From NCBI RefSeq assembly GCF_018688255.1, contig NZ_CP061314.1:1922001-1986000 (forward strand): a DNA stretch of 64,000 nucleotides. The letters are read 5' to 3'. Below the pieces are notes generated by a model. It ran no database searches. It saw only the letters and a list, made by a program, of their open reading frames with translations, and was not told the DNA's origin. Position numbers and translations under genes: made by a program. Positions 1 through 9,354 of this stretch are shown piece after piece; position 1 is the first letter of the stretch, and every line of letters begins with the position of its first letter. This DNA is from Polynucleobacter corsicus (lineage in GTDB: Bacteria; Pseudomonadota; Gammaproteobacteria; Burkholderiales; Burkholderiaceae).

Positions 1-1
1 T

Positions 2-814
2 TGGCTAGACCCCACAATGAGCTACTCGAGTGCATGGTTTTCTGAGGGTGATAAGCAATCACTCATGGATGCCCAGCGCGCAAAAATCAAACGTATCCTA
101 GACTCCATCCAGGCTAAAAAGGGCGATCAAATCTTAGAAATAGGCTGTGGTTGGGGCGGCTTCATGGAAGAAGCCTTACGCAATGGCAACCAAGTCACTG
201 GTCTGACATTGTCGACGGAACAAAAAGCGTTTGCAGACTCTAGACTTCAAAAGATTTCTACAGAAGTAAGTAATGCAAAGCAATTTGAGGTTCGGTTGCA
301 AGACTATCGGGACTGTAAAGAGCAATTTGATGGTATTGCCTCCGTTGAAATGTTTGAAGCGGTTGGTGAAAATCATTGGGCTGAATACTTCCAAACAGTT
401 GCAAAACGACTCAAATCGGGTGGCCGAGCCTGCATCCAAACTATCGTAATCGCAGATGATTTATTTGATCGCTATCGTCAGAGTACTGACTTTATTCAAC
501 AGTATGTGTTTCCAGGGGGCATGCTCCCCTCTCCAGCTAAATTCAAGGCTGCTGCAGCTAGTGCCGGTCTAGAACTTGAGGCAGAGTTTGCCTTTGGTGC
601 TGACTATGCCAAAACCTTATGCTTATGGCGCGATAGCTTTAATCACAAGATTGAAGAAATTTATCGCCTTGGTTTTGATGAGGCATTTATTCGGCTCTGG
701 AATTTTTATCTCATGTATTGTGCCGCCGGATTTTCTGAAAAGAATATTGATGTGGTGCAGTACACCCTCAGACATCAAAATGTCATTCACTCAAGTGATG
801 CACTGCGCCCATGA
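2..814 (+). CDS. cfa: Cyclopropane-fatty-acyl-phospholipid synthase, 5' truncated
   Basis: SAM-dependent enzyme that adds a methylene group across double bonds of membrane phospholipid acyl chains. The reading frame is open from the first bases (W-L-D-P-T-M-S-Y-S-S), so the Met at 17 is internal and the N-terminal domain lies outside the window; family members are usually about 380-420 residues. The SAM-binding motif LEIGCGWGGF lies about 40 residues after that Met, followed by the family-typical VTGLTLSTEQ and EMFEAVGE segments. It overlaps the next gene by four bases (ATGA), so the two are probably translated together. Seen: frame and motifs. Inferred: function by family. Confidence 0.9.
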   Translation, partial: WLDPTMSYSSAWFSEGDKQSLMDAQRAKIKRILDSIQAKKGDQILEIGCGWGGFMEEALRNGNQVTGLTLSTEQKAFADSRLQKISTEVSNAKQFEVRLQDYRDCKEQFDGIASVEMFEAVGENHWAEYFQTVAKRLKSGGRACIQTIVIADDLFDRYRQSTDFIQQYVFPGGMLPSPAKFKAAAASAGLELEAEFAFGADYAKTLCLWRDSFNHKIEEIYRLGFDEAFIRLWNFYLMYCAAGFSEKNIDVVQYTLRHQNVIHSSDALRP

Positions 815-1587
815 AACAAAAAGGAATAGATTCTTTTGTAAATCAACGGATTTGGGTCATTGGGGCTTCCAGTGGTATTGGTGAGGCCTGCACAACAGCT
901 TTTATCAAGGCGGGTGCAAAAGTTGCGCTCTCTAGCCGTCGTGCCGAGCGGCTAGATACTCTCGCACAATCTGCGGAGCCAGGACAAGCCCTAGTGCTTC
1001 CATTGGATGTCACCCATCAAGAGCAACTCGACTCTGCCTACCGAAGCATCCTAGAAGCCTGGGGTGGCTTAGATCTACTGCTGTTTGTCTCGGGCGTATA
1101 TACCCCCTTACGTGCTGATAATTTTGAATTTGAGATTGCACAGAAAACCATTGATGCCAATCTACTGGGTCCCATGCGGGCGGTCAGCATTGTGATGCCA
1201 GATATGCTCAAGGCGCATGCCGGTCATATTGCCATCGTTGGTAGCGTAGCGGGATATAGCGGACTACCTAAAGCTTTAGCGTATGGGCCGAGTAAAGCAG
1301 GGATTATTAATTTCTGTGAAACCCTGTATTACGACTTACTGCCGCAGGGCGTGAGCGTGCATATGATCTCACCGGGATTTGTTGCGACAGAAGCTACCGC
1401 ACAAAATGATTTTGAGATGCCGGCGCTCATCACTGCAGATAAAGCCGCACAAGAAATCCTTGCAGGACTGCAGGCTGGAGAGTTTGATATTCACTTCCCC
1501 AAGCGGTTTTCAGGATTCTTAAAGTTCCTCAGAATCCTGCCTTACCCGCTTTACTTCTGGATCATTCGACGCTTCGTCAAGATATAA
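811..1587 (+). CDS. Short-chain dehydrogenase/reductase (SDR) family protein
   Basis: Classical SDR of 258 residues. It has the NAD(P)-binding glycine motif GASSGIG at about residues 18-24, a catalytic Ser near 145 and the Y158-x3-K162 pair (YGPSK). The C-terminal tail is hydrophobic and aromatic (about residues 240-255), suggesting membrane association. The start codon overlaps the stop of the cyclopropane synthase gene. SDR genes commonly accompany cfa in gene sets thought to act on membrane lipids, often under stress-sigma-factor control, so a lipid-modifying role is an inference. The substrate cannot be read from the sequence. Confidence 0.85.
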   Translation: MKQKGIDSFVNQRIWVIGASSGIGEACTTAFIKAGAKVALSSRRAERLDTLAQSAEPGQALVLPLDVTHQEQLDSAYRSILEAWGGLDLLLFVSGVYTPLRADNFEFEIAQKTIDANLLGPMRAVSIVMPDMLKAHAGHIAIVGSVAGYSGLPKALAYGPSKAGIINFCETLYYDLLPQGVSVHMISPGFVATEATAQNDFEMPALITADKAAQEILAGLQAGEFDIHFPKRFSGFLKFLRILPYPLYFWIIRRFVKI

Positions 1588-1596
1588 GAGCCTGAA

Positions 1597-2259
1597 TTAC
1601 TTGTACTTATCCTTGCGGATTTTCTGCTCTAAGTAATCCATTACCGCAATCGCTTTTGCCTTGGTTCCAGCAATAGATGGGGATGTGACGTAGCGGCCTT
1701 GCATCACAATTGTTGGCACACTATCAATACGATAGGCATCAGCCATCTGTCTTGCAGCACGCGCTTTAGATACAACGGCAAATGAGCGATAGGTAGCCAA
1801 GAAAGTATTGCGATCGATGCCTTGTGAGGCCACCCAATCAGCGATCTCATTTTCTGTCATGAGGCGCTTGTTTTCTTTATGCATGGCATACATCACTTTG
1901 TCATTCATTGCCTCACCTTTACCCATAGATTCCAGGGCATAGAACAACTGGCTGTGCGGCATGAAATCATCTCGGAAAGCCACGGGCACTTTACGGAATG
2001 TCACATCCTTTGCTTGGCGCTTAAGCCAGGCATTGAGCTCTGGCTCAAAGTCATAACAATGGGGGCATCCATACCAAAAAAACTCGATAACTTCGACCTT
2101 CCCTTTGGTCTCAACTGGCTGAGGGGTAGGCAGAATACGATAATCAAACCCCTCCTCAATCTTGGGACTTTGCGCAGCAGCAAGGCCTGAAAAAGAAAAT
2201 GCTAATCCAAGAATCGTGGCAGATAAAAAGGCTCTTTTAGATTTAGATAATGTAATCAT
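1597..2259 (-). CDS. dsbA: Thiol:disulfide interchange protein DsbA
   Basis: Periplasmic oxidase that introduces disulfide bonds into exported proteins. The 220-residue product has a signal peptide (basic start, hydrophobic core about residues 10-28, AAA-Q cleavage region), then a thioredoxin fold with the DsbA-type active site C65-P-H-C68 in FFWYGCPHC. A cis-proline segment SVPTIV lies near residue 180. Its start overlaps the stop of the SPOR-domain gene by four bases, so they form a two-gene unit downstream of argS. Partner DsbB is not in the window. Confidence 0.93.
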   Translation of the reverse strand: MITLSKSKRAFLSATILGLAFSFSGLAAAQSPKIEEGFDYRILPTPQPVETKGKVEVIEFFWYGCPHCYDFEPELNAWLKRQAKDVTFRKVPVAFRDDFMPHSQLFYALESMGKGEAMNDKVMYAMHKENKRLMTENEIADWVASQGIDRNTFLATYRSFAVVSKARAARQMADAYRIDSVPTIVMQGRYVTSPSIAGTKAKAIAVMDYLEQKIRKDKYK

Positions 2260-2864
2260 GATTTGCTAGATTTAATGACACTCGGTTTAATGCCCATGCC
2301 AGTTAGCTTATCACGCACGGGGTTGCTTTCTTCAACACTGTTGTAAGGGCCAACACGCACACGCCAAAGCGTATTACCCTCACTGCTAATCTCACTTAAT
2401 TGCGATTGAATACCCTGAATCGCTAAGCTCGCTTTTTGTGCATCTGCATCGGCACGCTTATTAAAGGCACCCACTTGTAGAAAGTAAATAGCATCTGATT
2501 TTGCAGCAGGAGCTATATCTACCGGCTTCTTACCATTAGCTAAATCAGCAATTGGATCTGGCGCATTAGCGGCAGGTGCTGCAGACTTGCCTTGCAAAGG
2601 CTTGTTCAGATCTAGAGCCTCTGCCGGGGGAGTCGCTTCACCTTCCGCCGGCGCTGATCCCGATTTAATTGTTAAAGGAAGATTGGGAGCTCTAACTCCA
2701 GGGCGCTCTTGCGGTGTGTTTTTAGAAAGGTAAAAGGCAATCACAAAAGCAACGCCGAGGCCAACACCAAGCCCTAAGATGAAGCCAAGAATAGTGCCGC
2801 CATACTCCGGACTCGAAGACCGGGTCTTTGGAGTGAAGCTGGTGTGTTGATTGTTTGTTTTCAT
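2256..2864 (-). CDS. SPOR-domain membrane protein (FtsN-like)
   Basis: Inner-membrane protein of 202 residues with a short cytoplasmic N terminus, one membrane helix at about residues 25-46, a low-complexity Ala/Pro/Lys linker, and a C-terminal SPOR domain starting around FLQVGAFNKRADADAQ and running to the end. SPOR domains bind denuded peptidoglycan at the division septum, so a role in cell division or septal wall metabolism is likely, as for FtsN. It sits between argS and dsbA on the same strand, a common betaproteobacterial arrangement. Identity with FtsN itself is not demonstrated. Confidence 0.8.
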   Translation of the reverse strand: MKTNNQHTSFTPKTRSSSPEYGGTILGFILGLGVGLGVAFVIAFYLSKNTPQERPGVRAPNLPLTIKSGSAPAEGEATPPAEALDLNKPLQGKSAAPAANAPDPIADLANGKKPVDIAPAAKSDAIYFLQVGAFNKRADADAQKASLAIQGIQSQLSEISSEGNTLWRVRVGPYNSVEESNPVRDKLTGMGIKPSVIKSSKS

Positions 2865-2914
2865 CGTATCCCCATCCTTCTTTTTACTTCTTAAGCGCTA
2901 GCAAGTACTACAGC

Positions 2915-4642
2915 TTACATCTTAGCGGGTGCTGATACACCTAATACTTTTAATCCATTTTCAAGCACTTGGCGCGTTGCTAGGAGCAATGCAAGGCGTG
3001 CCAATTTCAATGCGGGGTCATCCACTAAAACGCGATCTGCGTTATAGAAAGTATGAAAGTCGCCCGCTAAATCACGTAAATAAAAAGCTAATGCATGTGG
3101 CGCTAAATCTGCAGCCGCATCAGTCAGCATTTCTGGATATTCAGCCAAGCGACGCAATAAATGATCCGAAGCTTTACTTTGCAGTAAGGAGAGGTCCGCG
3201 CCTTTAAGGTCGGACACTTTTCCGCCCCATTGGGTCAGAATTGAACAAATCCGCGCATGGGCATACTGCACATAGAACACGGGATTCTCATCATTCTGCT
3301 GTAATGCCAAATCAATATCGAAAACAAACTCTGTATCGGCCTTGCGGGAGATGAGGAAGAAACGCACAGCATCTCTTCCACGCTGTAGTGCCAGCTCACG
3401 CTCATCAGCAGTCATCTCTGGCGTAATGCCACCAGACCACTCCACTAAATCACGCACAGTCACATAGGAGCCAGCACGTTTAGAAATTTTGACTTCTTCA
3501 CCATGGCGCATCACCGTCACCATCTTATGTAATACGTAGTCAGGGTAAGTTTTCGGAATATCCCAACCACGCTTCTGGGCCACACCCTGCAAGCCAGAGC
3601 GGACACGGGCGATGGTGCCGTGGTGATCGCTCCCTTGGACGTTAATTACTTTTTCAAAGCCCCGATTCCATTTACTGGTGTGATAGGCAACATCAGGCAC
3701 AAAGTAGGTAAAGCTGCCATCAGACTTACGCATAACGCGATCTTTATCATCGCCATCATCTGTTGTCTTGAGCCAAAGTGCGCCCTCAGATTCATAGGTC
3801 TTACCAATGCTCTGCAGCTCTTCAACAATTTTTGCAACACTATCATCGGTATATAAGGAAGACTCTAGGTAATAACAATCAAACTTCACGCCAAATGTTT
3901 TTAAATCAATATCTTGTTCATTGCGTAAATATGCGACGGCAAATTGACGGATCGCTTCAAGATCATCTTTGTATTCAGGGGAAGCTTTAAAGGCAGTCGC
4001 AATCTCCGCAATGTATTCGCCGTTATAAGCGCTCTCTGGCCAGGTGGTATCACCAGGCTTAAGTCCATTTAGACGAGCCTGCACCGAGAGCGCCAGATTC
4101 GCAATCTGCACTCCCGCATCGTTGTAATAAAACTCGCGGTGTACCTTGATGCCCTGCGTTGCCAGTAAGTTCGCCAAGGCATCGCCCAGTGCCGCTTGAC
4201 GACCATGGCCCACATGCAGCGGGCCAGTAGGATTGGCCGACACAAACTCAATCATGGCGCTGGAGACTGGGGCTGCCTCTGGCGCTAGCTGGCCAAACTG
4301 AGATCCTGCCGTGAGGACTTCTTCCACAACAGCAGTTTTAGCGGTATTACTAAGGCGAAAATTAATAAAGCCGGGGCCTGCAATTTCGCAGGAGGCAATC
4401 AGGTCGCTATAGCCAGGTTGCTGCTCTAAGCGCTCAACCAGCGCTTGCGCTAATTCCCTGGGATTTAACTTCCAAGCCTTAGATATCTGAAGCGCAATAT
4501 TGCAAGCGACATCTCCATGGTCTACTGCCTTAGGGCGTTCTAAGCGAGGTGCGGGCGCATCGCCCAAACCACGCTCTTGGGCAAGACCCTGAAGGGCCGC
4601 ACTGAGCATTTCAATTAAACGATTTTTATTAGTTAACAACAT
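2915..4642 (-). CDS. argS: Arginyl-tRNA synthetase
   Basis: Class I aminoacyl-tRNA synthetase charging tRNA-Arg, 575 residues, full length for the family. Seen: the HIGH-type signature in NPTGPLHVGHGRQ, a KMSKS-like loop KISKRAG, an N-terminal Arg-tRNA recognition domain and a C-terminal DALR-type anticodon-binding domain (YVQYAHARI through the end). ATG start at 4642. It is divergent from the DUF1840 gene with only 35 bases between start codons, so the two promoters must overlap or extend into coding sequence. Confidence 0.96.
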   Translation of the reverse strand: MLLTNKNRLIEMLSAALQGLAQERGLGDAPAPRLERPKAVDHGDVACNIALQISKAWKLNPRELAQALVERLEQQPGYSDLIASCEIAGPGFINFRLSNTAKTAVVEEVLTAGSQFGQLAPEAAPVSSAMIEFVSANPTGPLHVGHGRQAALGDALANLLATQGIKVHREFYYNDAGVQIANLALSVQARLNGLKPGDTTWPESAYNGEYIAEIATAFKASPEYKDDLEAIRQFAVAYLRNEQDIDLKTFGVKFDCYYLESSLYTDDSVAKIVEELQSIGKTYESEGALWLKTTDDGDDKDRVMRKSDGSFTYFVPDVAYHTSKWNRGFEKVINVQGSDHHGTIARVRSGLQGVAQKRGWDIPKTYPDYVLHKMVTVMRHGEEVKISKRAGSYVTVRDLVEWSGGITPEMTADERELALQRGRDAVRFFLISRKADTEFVFDIDLALQQNDENPVFYVQYAHARICSILTQWGGKVSDLKGADLSLLQSKASDHLLRRLAEYPEMLTDAAADLAPHALAFYLRDLAGDFHTFYNADRVLVDDPALKLARLALLLATRQVLENGLKVLGVSAPAKM

Positions 4643-4677
4643 AGATAAGTGAGTTTATCAGGTGGTAAGCTACTGAA

Positions 4678-4995
4678 ATGATCTATCAATTTCGCTCCAA
4701 AGCGGGTCCTGACGTCATCATGCTGGCTGACCTCACCCAGAGAATCTTTGAAATTTTGGGCCGCCCATTAGAGCCTAGAGGAATTTTGACGGTAGAGCAA
4801 CTTCCAAGCCTCATCATCTCCCTAGAAACCGCCATCCTGAAAGACTTGGAAGAACGGGCTAAAAGTAATGCGACGGATCAAGAAAATAGTGAAAAACCAA
4901 AACATGCCGATAGGCTAGGACAGCGTGCCTACCCCTTCCTAGAGCTGATGAAACAGGCAAAAGCCAAAGATGAGCCAGTGATGTGGGGCGTTTAA
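4678..4995 (+). CDS. DUF1840 domain-containing protein
   Basis: A 105-residue soluble protein beginning MIYQFRSKAG. It matches the DUF1840 family by its opening strand, the GRPLEPRGILTVEQLP segment and the C-terminal block containing PFLELMKQA. The family is conserved in betaproteobacteria and has no established function. Its middle is charged and probably flexible. No strong ribosome-binding site precedes the ATG. It is divergent from argS and convergent with metH, so it is a single-gene unit. Confidence 0.8.
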   Translation: MIYQFRSKAGPDVIMLADLTQRIFEILGRPLEPRGILTVEQLPSLIISLETAILKDLEERAKSNATDQENSEKPKHADRLGQRAYPFLELMKQAKAKDEPVMWGV

Positions 4996-5016
4996 GCCAC
5001 CACATCAAGAAAGCTC

Positions 5017-7764
5017 TTAGTCTATCGAGCTTGCCAACTGGCGGCGAATGTCTTCAATGGACTCATTGCGGCGCTTAGCAAGATCTTCAATCTGGTCTGC
5101 TGACAACTTGCCCACATTGAAATAACGTGCATCTGGATGTGCCAGATAAAAACCGCTGACACTAGAGGCTGGGTTCATGGCCATCGATTCGGTCAAGGTC
5201 ATGCCAATATCTTCTGAACCAATGACACGCAATAAATCTTTTTTCACTTCATGCGCAGGGCAGGCTGGGTAACCTGGCGCTGGACGAATACCGCGATATT
5301 CTTCATTAATCATTTGATCGTTCGTCAAAATCTCATCCGCTGCATAAGCCCACAGATCAGTACGAACACGGTGATGCATCAACTCCGCAAATGCTTCTGC
5401 CAGACGATCAGCCAAGGATTGCAACATGATTGCACTGTAGTCATCATGCTGTGCATGGAACTCAGCCACTTTTTTCTCAACGCCATGGCCAGTCGTCACA
5501 GCAAAGCAGCCGAGATAATCGGCCACATCAGAATCTTTTGGCGCCACATAATCCGCTAAGCAGCGATTAGGTCGACGAACGCCATCAACTACCGGACGCT
5601 CAGCCTGCTGACGCAAGTTATGCCAAACAAATAATGGATGCTCGCGAGCTTCATCGCTATACAAGACGATGTCATCACCTATCGTATTTGCTGGATAGAA
5701 AGCCACTACAGCATCAGCCTGTAACCACTGACCTTTGATTAATTTATCTAAAAGCGCCTGGCCGTCTTCAAATACTTTACGAGCCTCTACGCCAACGATT
5801 TCATCATCCAAGATTGCTGGAAACTTACCAGCCAAATCCCAAGTCTGAAAGAACGGTGTCCAGTCAATATATTTAGCGATATCACTTAAAGCGAAATTCT
5901 TGAAAACACGACGGCCAATAAACTTCGGCTTCTCAGGCACATAATGAGCCCAATCAATCAGCTCGCGATTCTTACGCGCAGCTTCTAATGAGATGGTTGG
6001 GGACGCTTTTTTATTGGCATGCTGCTCACGAATACGCACATAGTCATCGCGTAGATCCTGAATAAATTTCTTGGCACTTTCATCTGATAACAAGCTCGAT
6101 GCTACCGATACAGAGCGGGAAGCATCAGGTACATAAACCACTGGGCCATCGTAATGCGGCGCAATCTTGACTGCGGTATGCACACGGGATGTGGTGGCGC
6201 CACCAATCATGAGCGGGATTTGACGCTCACGGAAATAATCATCACGCTGCATCTCTTGCGCAACATAAGTCATCTCCTCTAGAGATGGCGTGATCAAACC
6301 AGACAAGCCAACAATATCTGCTTTTTCTTCTTTAGCACGCTTCAGAATTTCTGAGCAGGGCACCATCACACCCATATTGGCAACTTCAAAGTTATTACAT
6401 TGCAGCACTACCGTCACAATATTTTTACCAATATCGTGCACATCCCCTTTAACGGTGGCCATCACAATCTTGCCTTTGGCTTTTGCTTCGCCACCAGAGG
6501 CAATGTGTTGACGCTTCTCTTCCTCAATATAAGGAATCAAGATGGCTACTGCTTGCTTCATGACACGAGCACTCTTAACCACTTGCGGTAAGAACATCTT
6601 GCCGGCACCAAACAAGTCGCCAACAACGTTCATGCCATCCATCAGAGGGCCTTCAATAACCTCAATCGGACGACCACCTGCACCCATAATTTGCGCACGC
6701 AGCTCTTCTGTGTCACCCTCAATAAAGGTGGTGATTCCGTGAACCAAAGCATGGGTTAAACGCTCACGCACGGGGGCTTCACGCCATACCAAGTTCTCTA
6801 CTTGCTTGGCGCCACCGCCCTTAAATTGGTCAGCAATATCTAGCAAGCGCTCAGTTGGGGTCTTGCCGTCTTTTTCTTTAAAGCGATTGAGGACCACATC
6901 CTCAACACGCTCACGTAATTCAGGGTCTAAGTCTGCGTAGACGCCAAGCTGTCCCGCATTAACAATACCCATATCCATGCCCGCCTGAATGGCGTGATAC
7001 AGGAACACAGTATGAATGGCTTCACGTACGCGATCATTACCGCGGAAAGAGAAGCTGACGTTCGAGACGCCGCCACTCACTTTCGCGCCCGGCAGATTTT
7101 CTTTAATCCAGCGTGTAGCGTTAATAAAATCTACTGCATAGTTATCATGCTCTTCAATGCCGGTAGCAATTGCAAAGATATTAGGATCAAAAATGATATC
7201 TTCTGCTGGAAAGCCAATCTCGTTAACGAGAATTTGATAGCAGCGCTGACAAATTTCTGTTTTGCGCTTAAAGGTATCTGCTTGACCCACTTCGTCAAAT
7301 GCCATCACTACAGAAGCTGCGCCGTAACGACGAATCAAACGTGCTTGTTTTCTGAACGGCTCCTCACCCTCTTTGAGTGAAATCGAGTTCACAATCGGCT
7401 TACCCTGAATGCACTTCAGACCCGCCTCAATTACGCTCCATTTTGAGGAGTCAATCATGATCGGTACACGGGCAATGTCTGGCTCTGAGGCAATTAAATT
7501 CAAGAAGCGCGTCATCGCCGCTTCAGAATCCAACATCGCTTCATCCATATTGATGTCAATGACTTGGGCGCCATTTTCAACTTGCTGCCTAGCAACTACC
7601 AAAGCCTCATCAAATTGATTATTTAAAATCATGCGCGCAAATGCTTTAGAGCCTGTTACATTGGTACGCTCCCCAATGTTCACAAAGCGGATATCGGCTG
7701 TAACGTTAAAAGGCTCTAGGCCTGAAAGCTTCATCGGCGATATTACTTTTTCAACCTTACTCAT
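5017..7764 (-). CDS. metH: Methionine synthase, pterin/cobalamin/activation part
   Basis: C-terminal part (915 residues) of B12-dependent methionine synthase, encoded separately from the homocysteine-binding part. In order: methyl-THF (pterin)-binding TIM barrel from about residue 20 (FVNIGERTNVTGS), cobalamin cap and B12-binding domain with the cobalt-ligand motif DVHDIGKN, and the reactivation domain that binds SAM (RPAPGYPACPAH). Together with the upstream gene it carries every domain of a single-chain MetH. Start ATG overlaps the stop of the upstream gene by four bases, implying coupled translation and stoichiometric subunits. It transfers methyl from 5-methyl-THF to homocysteine. Confidence 0.95.
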   Translation of the reverse strand: MSKVEKVISPMKLSGLEPFNVTADIRFVNIGERTNVTGSKAFARMILNNQFDEALVVARQQVENGAQVIDINMDEAMLDSEAAMTRFLNLIASEPDIARVPIMIDSSKWSVIEAGLKCIQGKPIVNSISLKEGEEPFRKQARLIRRYGAASVVMAFDEVGQADTFKRKTEICQRCYQILVNEIGFPAEDIIFDPNIFAIATGIEEHDNYAVDFINATRWIKENLPGAKVSGGVSNVSFSFRGNDRVREAIHTVFLYHAIQAGMDMGIVNAGQLGVYADLDPELRERVEDVVLNRFKEKDGKTPTERLLDIADQFKGGGAKQVENLVWREAPVRERLTHALVHGITTFIEGDTEELRAQIMGAGGRPIEVIEGPLMDGMNVVGDLFGAGKMFLPQVVKSARVMKQAVAILIPYIEEEKRQHIASGGEAKAKGKIVMATVKGDVHDIGKNIVTVVLQCNNFEVANMGVMVPCSEILKRAKEEKADIVGLSGLITPSLEEMTYVAQEMQRDDYFRERQIPLMIGGATTSRVHTAVKIAPHYDGPVVYVPDASRSVSVASSLLSDESAKKFIQDLRDDYVRIREQHANKKASPTISLEAARKNRELIDWAHYVPEKPKFIGRRVFKNFALSDIAKYIDWTPFFQTWDLAGKFPAILDDEIVGVEARKVFEDGQALLDKLIKGQWLQADAVVAFYPANTIGDDIVLYSDEAREHPLFVWHNLRQQAERPVVDGVRRPNRCLADYVAPKDSDVADYLGCFAVTTGHGVEKKVAEFHAQHDDYSAIMLQSLADRLAEAFAELMHHRVRTDLWAYAADEILTNDQMINEEYRGIRPAPGYPACPAHEVKKDLLRVIGSEDIGMTLTESMAMNPASSVSGFYLAHPDARYFNVGKLSADQIEDLAKRRNESIEDIRRQLASSID

Positions 7765-8825
7765 GCTGACAGCTCCGAACTCTCACGATAGAAGGCTCGC
7801 GGCTTACGCTGCGCAACTGCATTAGCGATTGCACGAATATGATCTGGCGTAGTTCCACAGCAACCACCTACTAGGTTTACCAAACCATCTTTTGCAAAAC
7901 CATCAACCAGGCTAGAAGTAATATCAGGAGTTTCATCAAAGCCCGTGTCACTCATTGGGTTAGGCAGACCTGCATTGGGATAGCAAGATACTGCAACATC
8001 GCAGATGCGAGATAGCTCAGCAATGTAAGGGCGCATCAATGCAGCACCTAAGGCGCAGTTCAAACCAAACGTGAGTGGTTTAATGTGGCGCAAGCTGTTC
8101 CAAAATGCTTCAACTGTTTGACCAGATAAAATTCGACCAGACGCATCCGTGACCGTACCCGAAATCATCACTGGCAAACGCTCACCCGTTTCTTCAAAGA
8201 ACTCATCCAATGCAAACAATGCAGCCTTAGCATTGAGTGTGTCAAAAATAGTTTCAACTAAAAATAAATCAACACCGCCCTCAAAGAGACCTTCAATCTG
8301 CTCTCGATACGAGGCTCGCAATGCATCAAACGTCACATTACGCGCACCGGGATCATTCACATCCGGAGAAATACTTGCGGTCTTTGGTGTGGGTCCAATT
8401 GCACCCGCTGCAAAACGGGGTTTGTCTGGCGTAGAGTATTTTTCACAGGCAGCGCGAGCCAATTGAGCGGAGATCACATTCATCTCACGGGCCAAATGAG
8501 CCATCTTGTAATCCTCTTGCGCAACTGAAGTAGCGCCAAAGGTATTCGTCTCAATAATGTCCGCACCCGCATCCAAATACTGCTCATGAATCTTGCTAAT
8601 AATCTGGGGCTGGGTCAATACCAAGAGTTCGTTATTGCCTTTGATATCGCCAAGATGACTCTCAAAGCGTTTGCTGCTTGGTAATCCACGGTAATCCGCC
8701 TCACTCAGCTTGTACTGCTGAATCATGGTGCCCATAGCGCCATCCAAAATCAGAATGCGCTGCTTTAGAAGCTCAGGAAGTGCCTGACCGCGGGTGTAAG
8801 GCTGGGATAAACCATTAGATTGCAT
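7761..8825 (-). CDS. metH: Methionine synthase, homocysteine S-methyltransferase part
   Basis: N-terminal part (354 residues) of split MetH. It is the zinc-dependent homocysteine-binding barrel: ILDGAMGTMIQ near residue 26, TNTFGAT, and zinc-ligand cysteines in LNCALG and GGCCGTTPDH. It ends just after the barrel and hands over to the pterin/cobalamin gene through a 4-base ATGA overlap. Splitting at this point is known from other Burkholderiales. It is divergent from phaM with about 80 bases between starts; no cobalamin riboswitch could be recognised in that short leader. Confidence 0.94.
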   Translation of the reverse strand: MQSNGLSQPYTRGQALPELLKQRILILDGAMGTMIQQYKLSEADYRGLPSSKRFESHLGDIKGNNELLVLTQPQIISKIHEQYLDAGADIIETNTFGATSVAQEDYKMAHLAREMNVISAQLARAACEKYSTPDKPRFAAGAIGPTPKTASISPDVNDPGARNVTFDALRASYREQIEGLFEGGVDLFLVETIFDTLNAKAALFALDEFFEETGERLPVMISGTVTDASGRILSGQTVEAFWNSLRHIKPLTFGLNCALGAALMRPYIAELSRICDVAVSCYPNAGLPNPMSDTGFDETPDITSSLVDGFAKDGLVNLVGGCCGTTPDHIRAIANAVAQRKPRAFYRESSELSA

Positions 8826-8904
8826 TGCGTAACCGGGATTAATCTCTAGAATCCTCTATTGTATTGGCAATAAGCCACTTTTATCTGACCCGGAGCTGCC
8901 CCCT

Positions 8905-9354
8905 ATGTTTGGAACCATCCCAGAATTCAATCAAAGCCTTGAAATGATGAAAACCATGTGGGGCCAGGGAGCTGGCGGGCAAACGCCAGGTCAATTCCCC
9001 TTCAACACAGATGCCTCCAAGGCTGCCGGGGGCTTTGGCTCAGCATTTCCAGGGCTGGATACCGAAGAGCTTGAAAAGCGTATTAAAGACCTGAAAAGCG
9101 TTGAAAACTGGCTTAATCTCAACCTCAACATTTTGAAGACTACCATTCAGGGGCTAGAAGTACAGCATGCCACCATGATGGCACTCAAATCCTTTGGAGA
9201 TGCCGTTTCAGCAAGCGCTGCCTCTGCCACCGGTGAAGCCTCTAAGGACTCAGGAACGAAAGCCTCTAAACCACGCAAAACCGCAACACGCCGTCGTCGC
9301 AAAGCTGGCGACTCAACTTTCCTCGACGAAGTAGGTAATTCAGGTGAGCAATAG
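8905..9354 (+). CDS. phaM: PHB granule regulatory protein PhaM
   Basis: A 149-residue protein with the PhaM-type N terminus (MFGTIPEFNQSLEMMKTMWG), a central coiled-coil-prone region (DTEELEKRIKDLKSVENWLNLNLN) and a basic C-terminal tail rich in K, R and A (around residues 120-140). In Cupriavidus necator PhaM activates PHB synthase and tethers granules to the nucleoid through such a tail. The presence of phaM predicts polyhydroxybutyrate synthesis, although phaC is not in this window. Its last 89 bases overlap the converging MBL-fold gene. Confidence 0.85.
   Translation: MFGTIPEFNQSLEMMKTMWGQGAGGQTPGQFPFNTDASKAAGGFGSAFPGLDTEELEKRIKDLKSVENWLNLNLNILKTTIQGLEVQHATMMALKSFGDAVSASAASATGEASKDSGTKASKPRKTATRRRRKAGDSTFLDEVGNSGEQ

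Noticed and set aside
8826..8904. Cobalamin or SAM riboswitch before metH
   Set aside because: The gap is only about 80 bases and none of the conserved blocks are present.
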